Below are positions 44,435 through 53,297 of a stretch of 64,000 bases of DNA, one piece after another. Numbering within the stretch: the first letter of the stretch is position 1; every line of letters begins with the position of its first letter. Source of the DNA: Bog-532 sp963830385 (GTDB lineage Bacteria > Actinomycetota > Actinomycetes > Streptosporangiales > Streptosporangiaceae). Both the position numbers and the translations under genes were made by a program. The stretch covers positions 248,001 to 312,000 of the forward strand of contig CAWHMD010000006.1 in assembly GCA_963830385.1 (NCBI GenBank), in the 5' to 3' direction. Under the pieces are notes generated by a model. It did not search any database, was not told the DNA's origin, and saw nothing but the letters and a program-made list of their open reading frames with translations.

Positions 44435-45406
44435 ATGGCGATGATGCGGGCCCCCGTGGGGCCGGAGGACGCCGGGTCACCGGACGCCACGCTGGCGGCG
44501 GCGCTGCCCGCGGGCGGGGGCCGGACCCGGGCGGCGGTGCTGAGCCGGCTGGTCCGGGCGATCCGGGCCAACCGCAAGGCGACCGCGGGCACGATCATCC
44601 TGGTCGTGTTCGTGCTGCTCGCGATCTTCCCGTGGGCCGTAGCCCACGACAGCCCGAACGCCGAGGTCTACCGGCGCAGCCTGGGACCGTCCACCGCGCA
44701 CCTGTTCGGCACCACCGCATACGGCCAGGACCTGTTCGCCCAGGCGGTCTGGGGCACCCGGCAGGTGCTGATCATCGCGTTCGGGGCCGGGCTGGCCTCG
44801 ACCGCGCTGGCCGTGCTGATCGGGGTGGCGGCCGCCTACCTGGGCGGGATCTGGGACGGCACGCTCAGCCTGCTGACCGACCTGCTGCTGGTGATCCCGC
44901 TGTTCCCGCTGCTGATCGTGATCGCGGCCTACGTGCACAGCTCGGGGACGCTGGTCCTGATCGCGGTGCTGACGCTGACCGGCTGGTCCTACACCGCCCG
45001 GCAGCTGCGGTCGCAGGCGCTGTCGCTGCGTCACCGGGACTTCCTGGAGGCGGCCCGGGTCCGCGGCGAGCGATCGATCTACATCATCGTGGTCGAGATC
45101 ATCCCCACCATGACCTCGCTGATCGTGGCCAGCTTCTTGACCAACGCGCTGTACGCGGTGCTGTTCGCGTCCAGCCTGCAGTTCATCGGGCTCGGCGACC
45201 CGAACTCGACCAGCTGGGGCACGATGCTCTACTGGGCGCAGAACAACGAGGCGCTGCAGACCGGCCAGTACCTGTGGGCGGTGGTCCCGGGCGCGCTGAT
45301 CGCCCTCCTGGGGGCGGCGTTCGCGCTGCTCAACTACGCCTTCGACGAGATCGGGAACCCGGCGCTGAGGCCGATGCGGAGGAGGCGGGTGCGCCGTGGC
45401 CACTGA
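44435..45406 (+). CDS. ABC transporter permease (DppC-like)
   Basis: 323 residues. Long soluble N-terminus (1-45) with MMRAPVGPEDAGSPDATLAA, then OppC_N helix (KATAGTIILVVFVLLAIFPW) and the core with FGTTAYGQDLFAQAVWGTRQ, EAA loop EAARVRGERSIYIIVVEI and SWGTMLYWAQN. GAGGTGA precedes the start. Partner of the preceding permease; overlaps the ATPase gene by 11 nt. Confidence 0.93.
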   Translation: MAMMRAPVGPEDAGSPDATLAAALPAGGGRTRAAVLSRLVRAIRANRKATAGTIILVVFVLLAIFPWAVAHDSPNAEVYRRSLGPSTAHLFGTTAYGQDLFAQAVWGTRQVLIIAFGAGLASTALAVLIGVAAAYLGGIWDGTLSLLTDLLLVIPLFPLLIVIAAYVHSSGTLVLIAVLTLTGWSYTARQLRSQALSLRHRDFLEAARVRGERSIYIIVVEIIPTMTSLIVASFLTNALYAVLFASSLQFIGLGDPNSTSWGTMLYWAQNNEALQTGQYLWAVVPGALIALLGAAFALLNYAFDEIGNPALRPMRRRRVRRGH

Positions 45407-46373
45407 GTCGATCCTCGAAGTAACCGGCCTGTCCGTCGAGTACCGGACCGACCGGGGCGCGGTCCGGGCCGTCGACGACGTGAGCTTCACCCTGGGGGCG
45501 GGCGAGTTCCTCGGCATCGTCGGCGAGTCCGGCTGCGGTAAGTCCACCCTGCTGTTCGCCATCGCCCAGCTGCTGGCGCCGCCAGCCGAGATCGCGGGCG
45601 GCGGCGTGACCTTCCGCGGGCAGAGCCTGGTCGGGCTGACCGACCGGCAGCTGGCCGCGGTCCGCTGGAAAGACCTGTCGGTGGTCATGCAGAGCGCGAT
45701 GAACGCGCTCAACCCCGTGAAGTCGATCGGGTCCCAGTTCAGGGACGCCATGCGGGCGCACGGGGTCAGCGCGCGCAGCGAGATCGCCGGCCGATCGGCC
45801 GAGGTGCTGCGCATGGTCGGCATCGACCCGGTGCACCTGAAGAGCTACCCGCACCAGCTGTCCGGCGGGATGCGGCAGCGGTCGATGATCGCGATGGCGA
45901 TGCTGTTCACGCCGGAGCTGGTGATCATGGACGAGCCGACCTCGGCCCTGGACGTGGTGGCCCAGCGCTCGCTGATGGTGCAGATCAAGGAGCTGCAGCA
46001 GCGGCTCGGCTTCGCCGTCGTCTTCGTCACCCACGACATGTCGCTGGTCAGCCACTTCTCCGACCGGCTGATGGTCATGTACGCGGGCCAGGTGGCCGAG
46101 GCGGGCGCCACCCGCAAGGTCTTCGACAGCCCCAAGCACCCGTACAGCGCCGGGCTGCTGGACGCGTTCCCGTCGATCCGCGGGCCCCGGGTGCCGCTGA
46201 CCGGCATCCCCGGCCGGCCGCCGGACCTGGCCCGGCTACCCGAAGGCTGCCGGTTCGCGCCGCGCTGCCCCAAGGTCATGGACCGCTGCCGGGCCGACGC
46301 ACCGGAGCTGTACCCGGTGGACGGGGTGGACGTCCGCTGCCTGCTGTACGACGGGAGCCCCGACGATGAGTGA
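45396..46373 (+). CDS. ABC transporter ATP-binding protein (DppD-like)
   Basis: 325 residues. Walker A GESGCGKST (about 46-54), Q-loop MQSAMNALNP, signature LSGGMRQR, Walker B LVIMDEPTSALD, H-loop VTHD, and the oligopeptide-type C-terminal extension with the Cys-rich GCRFAPRCPKVMDRC (Fe-S or zinc-like motif) of DppD/OppD proteins. One of two ATPase subunits; start overlaps the permease and end overlaps the next ATPase by 8 nt. Confidence 0.94.
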   Translation: MATESILEVTGLSVEYRTDRGAVRAVDDVSFTLGAGEFLGIVGESGCGKSTLLFAIAQLLAPPAEIAGGGVTFRGQSLVGLTDRQLAAVRWKDLSVVMQSAMNALNPVKSIGSQFRDAMRAHGVSARSEIAGRSAEVLRMVGIDPVHLKSYPHQLSGGMRQRSMIAMAMLFTPELVIMDEPTSALDVVAQRSLMVQIKELQQRLGFAVVFVTHDMSLVSHFSDRLMVMYAGQVAEAGATRKVFDSPKHPYSAGLLDAFPSIRGPRVPLTGIPGRPPDLARLPEGCRFAPRCPKVMDRCRADAPELYPVDGVDVRCLLYDGSPDDE

Positions 46374-47391
46374 AGCCCCGGTAGTGACCTCGCCTCAGCA
46401 GGCACTGCTGCGGACCGAAGGGCTGAGCAAGCACTTCAAGGTGGGCAGCGCGCTCTCGCGGCGGACGCTGCACGCGGTGGACGACGTGTCGCTGGCCATC
46501 GGCGAGCGGGAGATCGTGGCGCTGGCCGGGGAGAGCGGCAGCGGCAAGTCGACCATCGCCCGGCTGCTGGCCACCCTTTACCGGCCGACCAGCGGCCAGA
46601 TCTTTTTCCGCGGCCAGCCGATGGCGGGCCGCCGGTCGCGGGCACAGACGCTGGACTACACCGGCCAGGTGCCAATGGTTTTCCAGGACCCGTTCAGCTC
46701 GATCAACCCGGTCTTCCGGATCTCGCACGGCATCCTGCGATGCCTGAAGCTGCACCGCCCGGAGCTGTCGGCCGGGCAGCGGCAGCAGGAGGCGGAGCGG
46801 GTCGTCGAGGCGGTCGGGCTGACCCCGGGCCACGAGATGCTGCAGCGGTTCCCGCACGAGCTGAGCGGCGGGCAGCGGCAGCGGGTCGGCTTCGCGCAGG
46901 CGCTGGCCACTAGGCCCAAGCTGATCCTGGCCGACGAGCCGGTGTCGATGCTGGACGTGTCGATCCGGGTCGGGCTGCTCAACCTGATGGCGCAGCTGCG
47001 GGACACCGAGGGCGTGTCGTTCCTGTACATCACCCACGACCTGGCCAGCGCCCGCTACGTGGCCGACCGGCTGATGGTCATGTACGCGGGCCAGATCGTC
47101 GAGACCGGCCCGGCCGAGGAGGTGCTGGCCAGGCCGAAGCACCCGTACACCCAGCTGCTGCTGGCGGCGGTGCCGGACCCGCGTGCCCCGCTCGACGTGT
47201 CGGCCCAGGCCGAGGTGGGCGAGCCACCCAAGGTCATCGACCCGCAGCCGGGCTGCCGGTTCCGGTCGCGCTGCCCGCTGGCGATCGACGAGTGCCAGAC
47301 CGTGACGCCGGCGTTGCGGGAACTGCTGCCCCGGCACCAGGCCGCGTGCCACGTGGCCCGGGCCGACGAAGAAGTGAGGGCATTCGGATGA
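46366..47391 (+). CDS. ABC transporter ATP-binding protein (DppF-like)
   Basis: 341 residues. Walker A GESGSGKST, signature LSGGQRQRVGF, Walker B LILADEPVSMLD, H-loop ITHD, and C-terminal GCRFRSRCPLAIDEC. Second ATPase subunit of the importer; it pairs with the upstream one. The stop overlaps the GH4 start (ATGA). Confidence 0.94.
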   Translation: MSEAPVVTSPQQALLRTEGLSKHFKVGSALSRRTLHAVDDVSLAIGEREIVALAGESGSGKSTIARLLATLYRPTSGQIFFRGQPMAGRRSRAQTLDYTGQVPMVFQDPFSSINPVFRISHGILRCLKLHRPELSAGQRQQEAERVVEAVGLTPGHEMLQRFPHELSGGQRQRVGFAQALATRPKLILADEPVSMLDVSIRVGLLNLMAQLRDTEGVSFLYITHDLASARYVADRLMVMYAGQIVETGPAEEVLARPKHPYTQLLLAAVPDPRAPLDVSAQAEVGEPPKVIDPQPGCRFRSRCPLAIDECQTVTPALRELLPRHQAACHVARADEEVRAFG

Positions 47392-48650
47392 AGGTCGCGG
47401 TCATCGGCGGCGGCTCCACCTACACCCCGGAACTGGTCGACGGGCTAGGGCGGCTGTCCAGCGATCTCCACGTCAGCGAGCTGGCCCTGGTCGATCCGGA
47501 CACCGACCGGCTGGCCGTGGTCGGGCCGGTGTCGGCCCGGATCATGAGCGCTCTCGGGCACCCGGGCCAGGTCCGGTGGACGGCCGATCTGGACGAGGGC
47601 CTGGACGGGGCGGGCGCGGTCCTGCTCCAGCTGCGGGTGGGCGGGCAGGCGGCCCGGCATCGGGACGAGACCTGGCCGCTCGGCTACGGCTGTGTGGGCC
47701 AGGAGACGACCGGCGCGGGCGGCCTGGCCAAGGCGCTGCGGACGGTGCCGATCGTGCTGGAGATTGCCGAAAAGGCGCGCCAGCGGGCCGAGCCGTCGGC
47801 CTGGATCGTGGACTTCACCAACCCGGTCGGGATCGTGACCCGGGCCCTGCTGGACGCGGGCCACCGCGCGGTCGGCCTGTGCAACGTGGCCATCGGCTTC
47901 CAGCGCCAGTTCGCGGCGCTGCTGGGCGTGGCCCCGGAGCGGGTGGCGCTCGACCACGTGGGCCTGAACCACCTGACCTGGGAGCGGGCCGTCCGGGTGG
48001 ACGGCGCTGACCAGCTGCCGGGGCTTTTGGCGGCGCACCTGGACGAGATCGCCGAGCACACCGGCCTGCCGGCCGAGGTGACCCGCGAGCTCGGGGTGGT
48101 GCCGTCCTATTACCTGCGCTACTTCTGGGCCCACGACCAGGTGGTAGCCGAGGAGCGGACCCGCCCGACCCGGGCCCAGGAGGTGGCCCAGCTGGAGCGT
48201 GAGCTGCTCGACCTGTACGCCGACCCGGCCCTGGACACCAAGCCCGCGCTGCTCGGTGAGCGTGGCGGCGCCTTCTACTCCGAGGCGGCGGTGGCGCTGC
48301 TGGCCTCGCTGACCGGCGACCGGGGCGACGCCCAGGTCGTCAACCTGCGCAACGACGGCACGCTGCCGTTCCTGCCGGACGAGGCGGTGATCGAGGTCCC
48401 GGCCGTGATCGGGGCCAAGGGGGCGCGGGCGGAGCCGGTCGCGCCGGTCGACCCGCTGCTGCGGGGACTGATCGCGCACGTGTCGGCCTATGAGGAACTG
48501 GCGGTCGACACCGCCCGGCGCGGCGGCCGGGACCGGGTGGCGCGTACGCTGCTGGCCCACCCGCTGGTCGGCCAGTGGGACCTGGCGGGCCAGCTCGCGG
48601 ACCGGCTGATCGCCGAGAACGCCCCCTTCCTGCCCTGGGCCCGACCGTGA
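47388..48650 (+). CDS. GH4 family 6-phospho-beta-glucosidase-like protein
   Basis: 420 residues. NAD-binding MKVAVIGGGSTYTPELVDGL, Asn/Pro block VDFTNPVGIVTRALL, metal-binding Cys in GLCNVAIGFQ and His in LNHLTW, and YYLRYFWAHDQVV. GH4 enzymes cleave phosphorylated glycosides by an NAD- and Mn-dependent redox-elimination route. An ABC importer delivers unphosphorylated sugar, so phosphorylation by the next gene's kinase would have to come first. Overlaps both neighbours by 4 nt. Confidence 0.92.
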   Translation: MKVAVIGGGSTYTPELVDGLGRLSSDLHVSELALVDPDTDRLAVVGPVSARIMSALGHPGQVRWTADLDEGLDGAGAVLLQLRVGGQAARHRDETWPLGYGCVGQETTGAGGLAKALRTVPIVLEIAEKARQRAEPSAWIVDFTNPVGIVTRALLDAGHRAVGLCNVAIGFQRQFAALLGVAPERVALDHVGLNHLTWERAVRVDGADQLPGLLAAHLDEIAEHTGLPAEVTRELGVVPSYYLRYFWAHDQVVAEERTRPTRAQEVAQLERELLDLYADPALDTKPALLGERGGAFYSEAAVALLASLTGDRGDAQVVNLRNDGTLPFLPDEAVIEVPAVIGAKGARAEPVAPVDPLLRGLIAHVSAYEELAVDTARRGGRDRVARTLLAHPLVGQWDLAGQLADRLIAENAPFLPWARP

Positions 48651-49714
48651 GCCGAGCGGCCGACGCGAGGGCCGGTGAGCTGCCGGCGGTGCTGGCGATG
48701 GACGGCGGCAACAGCAAGACCGACGTGGCCCTGGTCGCGGCCGACGGCTCCCTGCTGGCCACCCTCCGGGGACCGGGTATGCCCACCGCCGACCTGGACG
48801 GGTCGCTGCGGGTGATCAGCGACCTGATCGGGCAGATCGAACAGGAGGCGGGCCAGCCGGGGCGGCCCGCGGCCCGGCACATCAGCGCCTGCGTGGCCAA
48901 CGCCGACCTGCCCGAAGAAGAGGAGCAGCTGGCCACCGCGATCCGGGCGGGCGGCTGGAGTGAGACCGTCACCGTCGTCAACGACACGTTCGCGGTGCTC
49001 CGGGCCGGTCTGACCGCGGACCCGCTCGACGGCTCCGGGCGCCCCTGGGGGGTGGCGGTCACCTGCGGGGCCGGCATCAACTGCGTGGGCGTGGCCGAGG
49101 ACGGCCGGGTCACCCGCTATCTGGCGCTGGGCAGCATCACCGGCGACTGGGGCGGCGGCTACGGCCTGGGCCGGGCCGCGTTGTGGTGGGCCATCCGCGC
49201 CGAGGACGGGCGCGGCCCGGAGACCACGCTGCGGGAGGCGGTACCCGCCCACTTCGGGTTGCCGGAGGTGGCCGACGTCGCCATCGCCATCCACCAGGGC
49301 AAGCTGACCGTGCAGGACACCCGGGGACTGGCTCCGGTGCTGCTGGCCACGGCGTCCGACGGCGACCAGGTGGCCAGGAACCTGGTCCGGCAGCAGGCCA
49401 CCGAGGTCTGCACGATGGCCCTGACCGCGATGCGGCGGCTGGGGCTGACCGGCCTGAAGACCCCGGTGGTGCTGGGCGGGGGCCTGCTCACCGCCCGGGA
49501 CCCGCTGCTGACCGCCACGGTGGTGGACGGCATCGCCGCCGAGGCCCCGAAGGCCGAGGTCAGCATCGTCGACGTCCCGCCGATCGCCGGTGCGGTCCTG
49601 CTCGGCCTGGACGAGGTCGGCCTGGCCCCGTCGGCCGAGCAGAAGGTCCGGGCCGCCTACACCCGGGCGTCGGCAAAGACATTAGCAACGGCGTCAGCAC
49701 TCAGGAGGGCCTGA
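48647..49714 (+). CDS. BadF/BadG-type sugar kinase (N-acetylglucosamine kinase-like)
   Basis: 355 residues. ASKHA fold: phosphate-1 loop VLAMDGGNSKTDVALVAADG at 15-34, NDTFAVLRAG, VTCGAGINCVGV, GSITGDWGGGYGLGRAAL, and adenosine motif VVLGGGLLTAR. Family members phosphorylate GlcNAc, glucosamine or related sugars. In this operon it probably makes the phospho-glycoside substrate for the GH4 enzyme. GTG start in a GTGA overlap. Its own stop shares its last base with the GH9 start codon. Confidence 0.88.
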   Translation: MSRAADARAGELPAVLAMDGGNSKTDVALVAADGSLLATLRGPGMPTADLDGSLRVISDLIGQIEQEAGQPGRPAARHISACVANADLPEEEEQLATAIRAGGWSETVTVVNDTFAVLRAGLTADPLDGSGRPWGVAVTCGAGINCVGVAEDGRVTRYLALGSITGDWGGGYGLGRAALWWAIRAEDGRGPETTLREAVPAHFGLPEVADVAIAIHQGKLTVQDTRGLAPVLLATASDGDQVARNLVRQQATEVCTMALTAMRRLGLTGLKTPVVLGGGLLTARDPLLTATVVDGIAAEAPKAEVSIVDVPPIAGAVLLGLDEVGLAPSAEQKVRAAYTRASAKTLATASALRRA

Positions 49715-51639
49715 TGAACGTGTCCTGGACGCGGAAGGTGACCGGCGCGGCCGCGCTGACGCTCGCTCCCGTGCTGGCGGCGACGGGGGCGGCTGCGGCG
49801 GGGCCGGCGATCGGGGCCTCGGCCGCCGGTGCGGCGCCGCAGGTCCGGGTCAACCAGGTCGGCTACACAAGGGACGGCGCCAAGGAAGCGTTCGCCATGC
49901 TGCCGGCCGCGGCCAGCCGGGTCTCGTTCACCGTGTCCGACGGCGGCGGCCACGTGGTCTTCCGCGGCACCTCCACCACCGACGCGGGCCGCTGGAACGC
50001 GAACTACCCGGCCACCTACCGGCTGGACTTCGGCGAGCTGACCAGGCCCGGGACCTACCGGATCACGGTCACCGCGCCCGGCGCCCAGGCCGCCACCTCC
50101 CCCGCGTTCCGTATCGCCGCTCCCGCCGCGCTGTACTCGCGGCTGGTCGGCAACGCGGTCCGCTACTTCACCTCCGAACGGGACGGTGCCGACGTCGTGC
50201 CGTCGGTCCTCGACCGGCGGCCCGCCAACCTCACCGATACTCACGCCACCGTCTACGCGGACCCCGTCTACGACGACAACGACAACCTGACCAGCACTTT
50301 CAAAAAAATCGGGGGGCCGGTGGACGTGTCCGGCGGCTGGTTCGACGCGGGCGGCGGCTATGAGAAGTTCGCCTACACCGGCAGCTACACCGACGGGCTG
50401 ATGCTGCTGGCCGCGCGGGACTTCCCCGGCCGCTACCGGACGCTGACCCCGGAGGCGGCGTTCGGGCTGGACTGGCTGACCAAGCTGTGGGACCCGGCCC
50501 GCAAGGTGCTGTACGTCCAGGTCGGGATCGGTAACGGTAACGCCAGCGACACCGTCCAGGGCGACTACGACTACTGGTTCCTGCCCCAGCAGGAGGACAA
50601 GCTCGGGGCTGCCCCCGGCTCGCCCGCCTACTACGTGGAGTACCGGCCGGTGTTCGCGGCCGCGTCGCCCGGGCAGCCGATCGACCCCGACTTCGCGGGC
50701 CGGTTCGCGGCCGACTTCGCGCTGGGCGCCCAGCTGGCCGCCCGGACCGACCCGGCTCGCGCCCGGGCGCTGCTGGCGCAGGCCCGCGCCGTGTACGCGA
50801 TGGCGCGCACGTCGGGGGTGAGCTCGCTGGTGACGGCGTTCCCGCACGACTACTACCCGGGTGACCAGTGGAAGAGCGACATGCTGTGGGGCGCCGCCGA
50901 GATCGCGCTGGCGTCCGAGGCGGTGCACGCGCCCGCGCCGGTGGTGCGCTCGTCGCTGGCCACGGCGGCGAGCTGGGCCCAGGCGTACATCGCTCAGGGT
51001 CACCCGGCCGGTGGCGACACCCTCAACCTGTACGACACCGGCGCGGTCGGTGAGGCGGAGTTGCTGGCTGCGCTGCGCGGCGCTCCCTCGCCGGGCCTGT
51101 CCCACGCACTCCTCGGCGACCTGGCCGCCCAGCTCACGGTGGCCGAGCACAACGCCGCCGGTGACCCGTTCGCGCTCGGCATCAAGCTCGGCACCGGCGA
51201 CGCCACCCCGCACACGTTCGGGCTCTACATCACCAACGCGCTCTACCAGCACGCGGGCGGGTCGGACCGGTTCGCCGCGTTCGCCCAGCAGCAGCTCAAC
51301 TTCGCCCTCGGAGCCAACGGCTGGGGCTCCTCGTTCGTGGTCGGGGCCGGCTCGACGTTCCCGCACTGTATGCAGAGCGAGATCGCCAACCTGTCCGGCT
51401 CCCTGACCGGCACCGGCCCCATCCAGCTGGGCGCCACCGTCGACGGCCCGAGCGACCCGGCCAACTTCGAGGGCCTGAGCAGCGTCGACGGCATGCGCGC
51501 CTGTTCGGCCGGCTCTTACGCCCCGTTCAACACCTCGGCCGCCGCCTACGAGGACAACGTGGTCAGCTGGCCCTCAGTCGAGCCCGCCGACGACTACACG
51601 GCCGCCTCCCTGCTCGCCTTCGCCCTGGCCGCCCACTAG
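49714..51639 (+). CDS. Secreted GH9-family protein with N-terminal Ig-like domain, catalytic base changed
   Basis: 641 residues. Signal peptide 1-30 or to about 40, CelD_N-type Ig domain 42-135 (VRVNQVGYTRDGAKEAFAML), then the (alpha/alpha)6 GH9 barrel: GGWFDAGGGYEKF at 208-220, LDWLTKLWDP, PHDYYPGDQWKSDMLWGAAE, GSSFVVGAGSTFPHC and the proton-donor region WPSVEPADDYTAAS with Glu623. Canonical GH9 has DAGD; here DAGGG, so the usual base Asp is Gly214. No cellulose-binding module. AGGAGG precedes the ATG. Last gene of the operon. Confidence 0.88.
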   Translation: MNVSWTRKVTGAAALTLAPVLAATGAAAAGPAIGASAAGAAPQVRVNQVGYTRDGAKEAFAMLPAAASRVSFTVSDGGGHVVFRGTSTTDAGRWNANYPATYRLDFGELTRPGTYRITVTAPGAQAATSPAFRIAAPAALYSRLVGNAVRYFTSERDGADVVPSVLDRRPANLTDTHATVYADPVYDDNDNLTSTFKKIGGPVDVSGGWFDAGGGYEKFAYTGSYTDGLMLLAARDFPGRYRTLTPEAAFGLDWLTKLWDPARKVLYVQVGIGNGNASDTVQGDYDYWFLPQQEDKLGAAPGSPAYYVEYRPVFAAASPGQPIDPDFAGRFAADFALGAQLAARTDPARARALLAQARAVYAMARTSGVSSLVTAFPHDYYPGDQWKSDMLWGAAEIALASEAVHAPAPVVRSSLATAASWAQAYIAQGHPAGGDTLNLYDTGAVGEAELLAALRGAPSPGLSHALLGDLAAQLTVAEHNAAGDPFALGIKLGTGDATPHTFGLYITNALYQHAGGSDRFAAFAQQQLNFALGANGWGSSFVVGAGSTFPHCMQSEIANLSGSLTGTGPIQLGATVDGPSDPANFEGLSSVDGMRACSAGSYAPFNTSAAAYEDNVVSWPSVEPADDYTAASLLAFALAAH

Positions 51640-51709
51640 CGGCTTGCCCCAGGGAGTCCGGTTTCGCGGCGGCGGCAGCTGGTGGGCCGGCAGGTCGGCC
51701 CAAAGGGGG

Positions 51710-51759
51710 GTCGAAGGTAACTTTGCACCCCTAAGAGGGGTACCAAAGTTACCTTCGAC
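51710..51759. repeat. Nested hairpin between convergent genes
   Basis: Perfect 16-nt arms GTCGAAGGTAACTTTG (51710-51725) and its complement (51744-51759) enclose a second stem ACCCCT/AGGGGT (51727-51732, 51736-51741). No T-tract. May act as a bidirectional terminator for the GH9 and DUF3224 genes. Confidence 0.7.
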
Positions 51760-51819
51760 TCCCTACGAGCCCGGGGCTGGTGGGGTTGGTGGGGTTGGGG
51801 ATACGCGGGGGCGCGGGCG

Positions 51820-52209
51820 TCAGAGGTCGTAGTCGAGGACGTAGGAGTGCCCGCCGTCCGGGGCGATGATGATCTGGCCCTCGCCGCGCAGCCCGGCCAG
51901 TTCCCCGGTACTCGCCGACTCGACGATCTTCCAGGTCATCCAGGGCACCCCGTCCGTGCCGCCCGCCTCGTGCTGCAGGATGAACGTCCCCTTGCGCCCG
52001 TGCACGGTCCCGTCGAACCGCTCGATCGCGACGTAGGCGGCCGGATTCTCGGCCGACACCGTGATGAGGTCGGTCTCGCTGGTCCCCACCAGGTCACCCG
52101 CGAACGTCTTGCTGATGTGCGCCCGCGCGATCTTGACGCCGTCGTGGTCGTCGTACGGATCCTCGGCGTCGAACCGGTCCAGGCTGAACGTGCCCTCTGC
52201 TTTCGCCAT
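51820..52209 (-). CDS. DUF3224 domain protein
   Basis: 129 residues matching the DUF3224 beta-barrel: GTFSLDRFDAEDPYDDHDG, ISKTFAGDLVGTSETDLI, ENPAAYVAIERFDGTVHGR, GTFILQHEAGG and GLRGEGQIIIAPDGGHSYVL. Members are small cytosolic barrels of unknown role. ATG 52209 gives the usual MAKAEGTFSLDRFD start. Alone on its strand, 74 nt from the divergent PHP gene. Confidence 0.88.
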   Translation of the reverse strand: MAKAEGTFSLDRFDAEDPYDDHDGVKIARAHISKTFAGDLVGTSETDLITVSAENPAAYVAIERFDGTVHGRKGTFILQHEAGGTDGVPWMTWKIVESASTGELAGLRGEGQIIIAPDGGHSYVLDYDL

Positions 52210-52270
52210 GGGCTTAGTCTTCCAAACCCTTCGTGCCCGGAGCTTGAACATTTACGTCAGTGCCGCGCCG

Positions 52271-52276
52271 TACGGT
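52271..52276 (+). promoter_or_regulatory. Leaderless -10 box of the PHP gene
   Basis: TACGGT ends 6 nt before GTG 52283. Confidence 0.5.
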
Positions 52277-52282
52277 GGACGG

Positions 52283-53281
52283 GTGGATTCGGTGGCAGCG
52301 TTGCGACAGATCGCCTTTGAGCTCGAACGGACCGGTTCGCCCACCTATCGGGTCCGGGCGTTCCGCCGGGCCGCCCAGGTCATCGCCGAGCTGCCCGACG
52401 GCGAGCTGGAGCAGCGGGTCGAGCAGGGCACGCTCCGGCAGCTGGCCGGCATCGGGGCGACCACGGCCGAGGTGATCGACCAGGCCGCCCGCGGCCAGCA
52501 GCCCACCTACCTGGCCGACCTGCTGGCGGCCGCGGTGCCGTCGGCCCACCCGTCGCTGCGGGCGGCCCTGCGCGGCGACTGCCACACCCACTCGGACTGG
52601 AGCGACGGCGGCAGCCCGCCCGAGGAGATGGCCGAGGCCGCCCGCGACCTGGGCCTGTCCTGGATCGCGCTGACCGACCACTCGCCCCGGCTGACGGTGG
52701 CCCGCGGCCTGACCGCCGAACGGCTGGAGACGCAACTCCGGGTCATCGACCGGCTGAACGAACGGCTCGCCCCGTTCCGCATCCTGACCGGCATCGAGGT
52801 CGACATCCTCGAGGACGGGGCGCTCGACCAGACCGACGACCTGCTGGCCCGGCTGGACGTGGTGGTGGCGAGCGTGCACTCCAAGCTCCGGATGGACGAG
52901 GGGCCGATGACCGAGCGCATGCTCACCGCCGTCCGCAACCCGCTGATCGACGTGCTGGGCCACTGCACCGGGCGGATTCTGACCGGGCGCACCCGGCCGG
53001 AGTCGGAGTTCGACGCCCAGGCCGTGTTCACCGCCTGCCAGGAGCACAACACGGCGGTGGAGATCAACTGCCGGCCTGAGCGCCAGGATCCGCCCGACCC
53101 GCTGCTCTACCTGGCGGCCGAGCTGGGCTGCCTGTTCTCGATCGACACCGACGCGCACGCGCCCGGCCAGCTGGACTGGATCGGCAGCGGCTGCCGGCGG
53201 GCCGAGGAGGCCGGCCTCGGTCCCGAGCGGATCATCAACTCGCTCGAGGCGGACGATCTGCTGACGCTGACCAGGCCCTGA
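52283..53281 (+). CDS. PHP-domain phosphoesterase with helix-hairpin-helix N-terminus
   Basis: 332 residues. N-terminal PolX-like helical region (VAALRQIAFELERTGSPTYR, LRQLAGIGATTAEVI, an HhH) and a PHP domain from about 98: DCHTHSDWSDG, ALTDHSPRL, GIEVDIL, VVASVHSKLR, GHCTGR, EINCRPERQDPPD, SIDTDAHAPGQL. These supply the metal-binding His/Asp/Glu set of the fold. Resembles the PHP half of bacterial X-family polymerases without the polymerase; probable phosphatase or 3'-phosphodiesterase. Predicted leaderless. Confidence 0.9.
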   Translation: MDSVAALRQIAFELERTGSPTYRVRAFRRAAQVIAELPDGELEQRVEQGTLRQLAGIGATTAEVIDQAARGQQPTYLADLLAAAVPSAHPSLRAALRGDCHTHSDWSDGGSPPEEMAEAARDLGLSWIALTDHSPRLTVARGLTAERLETQLRVIDRLNERLAPFRILTGIEVDILEDGALDQTDDLLARLDVVVASVHSKLRMDEGPMTERMLTAVRNPLIDVLGHCTGRILTGRTRPESEFDAQAVFTACQEHNTAVEINCRPERQDPPDPLLYLAAELGCLFSIDTDAHAPGQLDWIGSGCRRAEEAGLGPERIINSLEADDLLTLTRP

Positions 53282-53297
53282 GCGCGGCGCAGCGGGC

